Of a stretch of 64,000 nucleotides of DNA, positions 63,030 to 64,000 are shown piece by piece. The stretch spans positions 22,933-86,932 of the forward strand of contig JAGBAA010000112.1 in assembly GCA_017939795.1 (NCBI GenBank). Direction: 5' to 3'. The DNA is from Thermoguttaceae bacterium (GTDB lineage Bacteria > Planctomycetota > Planctomycetia > Pirellulales > Thermoguttaceae). Below the pieces are notes generated by a model. That model had not been told where the DNA came from. It was given only the letters and a program-made list of their open reading frames with translations, and made no database searches. How positions within the stretch are numbered: position 1 is the first letter of the stretch; every line of letters starts with the position of its first letter. The position numbers and the translations under genes are program-made.

Positions 63030-64000
63030 TCAGTCCGGAATCTGCGCCGGCATGCTGTCTTTACGGTTGGCCAGACAGGCATGGATCGCGCCGTCGATGC
63101 TGTAGGAAATGGAGTGGACGGAACCGTCAGCCATGACCATTCCGAAACCGCCGGCGTGGGGAGCACCGAACGCGGACGGGACGTAGGTGGAAGTACCGGA
63201 CATCGTAGACGCGCGGTCCTGCATGGGCTGGTAAGCCGTACCGGTGGCTTCAATCGTACCGTTATTCTGTCTGAACGGCGATGAGGAGGTATACTCACCA
63301 GCCGAACGGAAGTTGGAGTTACCGCTGGTTCCCTGCCGCGGACCGGAATACATCACGTATTCGTCCCCCGAACCATCACTGTCTTCGTATTTGTCAGCGT
63401 AGACGAATTTTTCGCCGGCGAGGTAGGTATTGGACGTACCGTCGCGAAGTTCACCCATCTTGGTCGCGCTGCAGTCAAAGATAATACCGGTGGGAAGGGT
63501 TCCGGTATTCTTAATGCTCTTGCTCTTAATATTGTAAGCAGCGTTATTGCTCACGGAAAAGTTCGTCGAACCGTAGCAGGCAGCATAGTCGGACTTCGCA
63601 CCGTCATTATCACCAAAGTTCGAGTTGCTATAGCTTTTCTGGCCCAGCGGATAAACTTTCGCCGTACGGCGGGACGGGCAGATGAACGGATTCAGCGGCG
63701 TAGCGAGGCAGTCGCGCGTATCCAGTGTCGGCGTGCTCGTGCTCACAGTGTTGCTTGCGCCCAGCTGATAGATGGCGTTCTGTTCCATGAACGGAAGCAG
63801 GGAGTAGATCCAGGAACCCGGCTGACCTTTGCCGAAACCTTTGTTCGGGTCGCCGACGAAGGACTGATTCCAACCGCCGGACGGGAAGATCTGGTTTCCG
63901 CTTTCGTGGTTCATGCAGGCCAGACCGATCTGCTTCAGGTTATTGTTGCACTGCATACGGCGGGCCGCTTCACGAGCCTGCTGAACGGCAGGAAGCAGAA
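63030..64000 (-). CDS. DUF1559 / pseudopilin-like protein, partial (N-terminus outside window)
   Basis: The frame is open from the right edge to the stop at 63030, 323 codons. It enters with LLPAVQQAREAARRMQCNNN, the segment that follows the prepilin motif in DUF1559 proteins, so only the first 30 or so residues are missing. The end motif APHAGGFGMVMADGSVHSIS (near the C-terminus) is typical. A Ser/Thr/Asn-rich middle (about 100-180) suggests a secreted or surface location. It is the second family member in the window, unlinked to the one at 24778. Confidence 0.93.
   Translation of the reverse strand, partial: LLPAVQQAREAARRMQCNNNLKQIGLACMNHESGNQIFPSGGWNQSFVGDPNKGFGKGQPGSWIYSLLPFMEQNAIYQLGASNTVSTSTPTLDTRDCLATPLNPFICPSRRTAKVYPLGQKSYSNSNFGDNDGAKSDYAACYGSTNFSVSNNAAYNIKSKSIKNTGTLPTGIIFDCSATKMGELRDGTSNTYLAGEKFVYADKYEDSDGSGDEYVMYSGPRQGTSGNSNFRSAGEYTSSSPFRQNNGTIEATGTAYQPMQDRASTMSGTSTYVPSAFGAPHAGGFGMVMADGSVHSISYSIDGAIHACLANRKDSMPAQIPD

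Overview
The window looks like a piece of a planctomycete chromosome, probably from the Pirellulales/Thermoguttaceae side of the phylum. This is inferred from gene content, not from a marker tree. The signs are two DUF1559 pseudopilin-like proteins, a secreted DUF1080 protein, a secreted right-handed beta-helix protein, a secreted protein with a planctomycete LEPR-XLL-like N-terminal motif, several secreted glycoside-hydrolase-like enzymes, a BamA with a huge low-complexity insert, and a Rho with a very long disordered N-terminus. A BamA, a TolC-like lipoprotein and an LpxL/HtrB-like acyltransferase point to a Gram-negative envelope. Most genes lie on the minus strand. Both window ends cut a minus-strand gene.

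Layout. 1-2.9 kb: a membrane-anchored thioredoxin-fold protein (cut by the edge), an anchored protein of unknown function, a PhoU-domain protein and a thioredoxin lipoprotein. 3-5.5 kb: sat (ATP sulfurylase), rpiB and two tandem tRNA-Lys genes, each with its own promoter and terminator. 5.6-12.2 kb: a polytopic membrane protein, a YqeG-type phosphatase, a beta-helix protein, a HAD phosphatase and a coiled-coil membrane protein. 12.6-24.2 kb: bamA, then serA, rho, ribH, nusB and ftsY. 24.2-29.5 kb: a structured intergenic region, a DUF1559 protein, a primary-type sigma factor and scpB. 29.9-33.8 kb: an etfB-etfA-acyl-CoA dehydrogenase operon. 34.3-46.6 kb: secreted and envelope proteins (GH43-like, TolC-like, GH5-like, metallophosphoesterase, lipoprotein, LEPR-XLL-like protein, alpha/beta hydrolase), with mtnA and a probable small-RNA transcription unit among them. 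46.7-49.6 kb: rpsD, then an rsr (Ro60/TROVE) gene with a Y-RNA locus in front of it. 50-55.8 kb: a complete sulfate ABC transporter operon (sbp-cysT-cysW-cysA) and paaK. 55.9-64 kb: a glycoside-hydrolase-like protein, an acyltransferase, an SGNH hydrolase, an orphan HPr-rel-A-type PqqD protein, nfo, a DUF1080 protein and a second DUF1559 protein.

The most interesting locus is the 400 bp in front of rsr. It encodes, on the rsr strand, an RNA whose T arm, capped acceptor-like stem and D arm occur in circularly permuted order inside a stem. That is the architecture of the bacterial YrlA class of Y RNAs. Two further stem units with related arms lie between it and the gene. Other highlights are a Rho with 25 copies of the pentapeptide GDRNY and an arginine in place of the P-loop lysine, two candidate non-coding RNAs (24.4-24.8 kb and 42.4-42.6 kb), in-frame short tandem repeats in envelope genes, and a recurrent promoter pattern (TTGAMA, usually 16 bases, then TAAAAT-like) that can be read directly at many genes.
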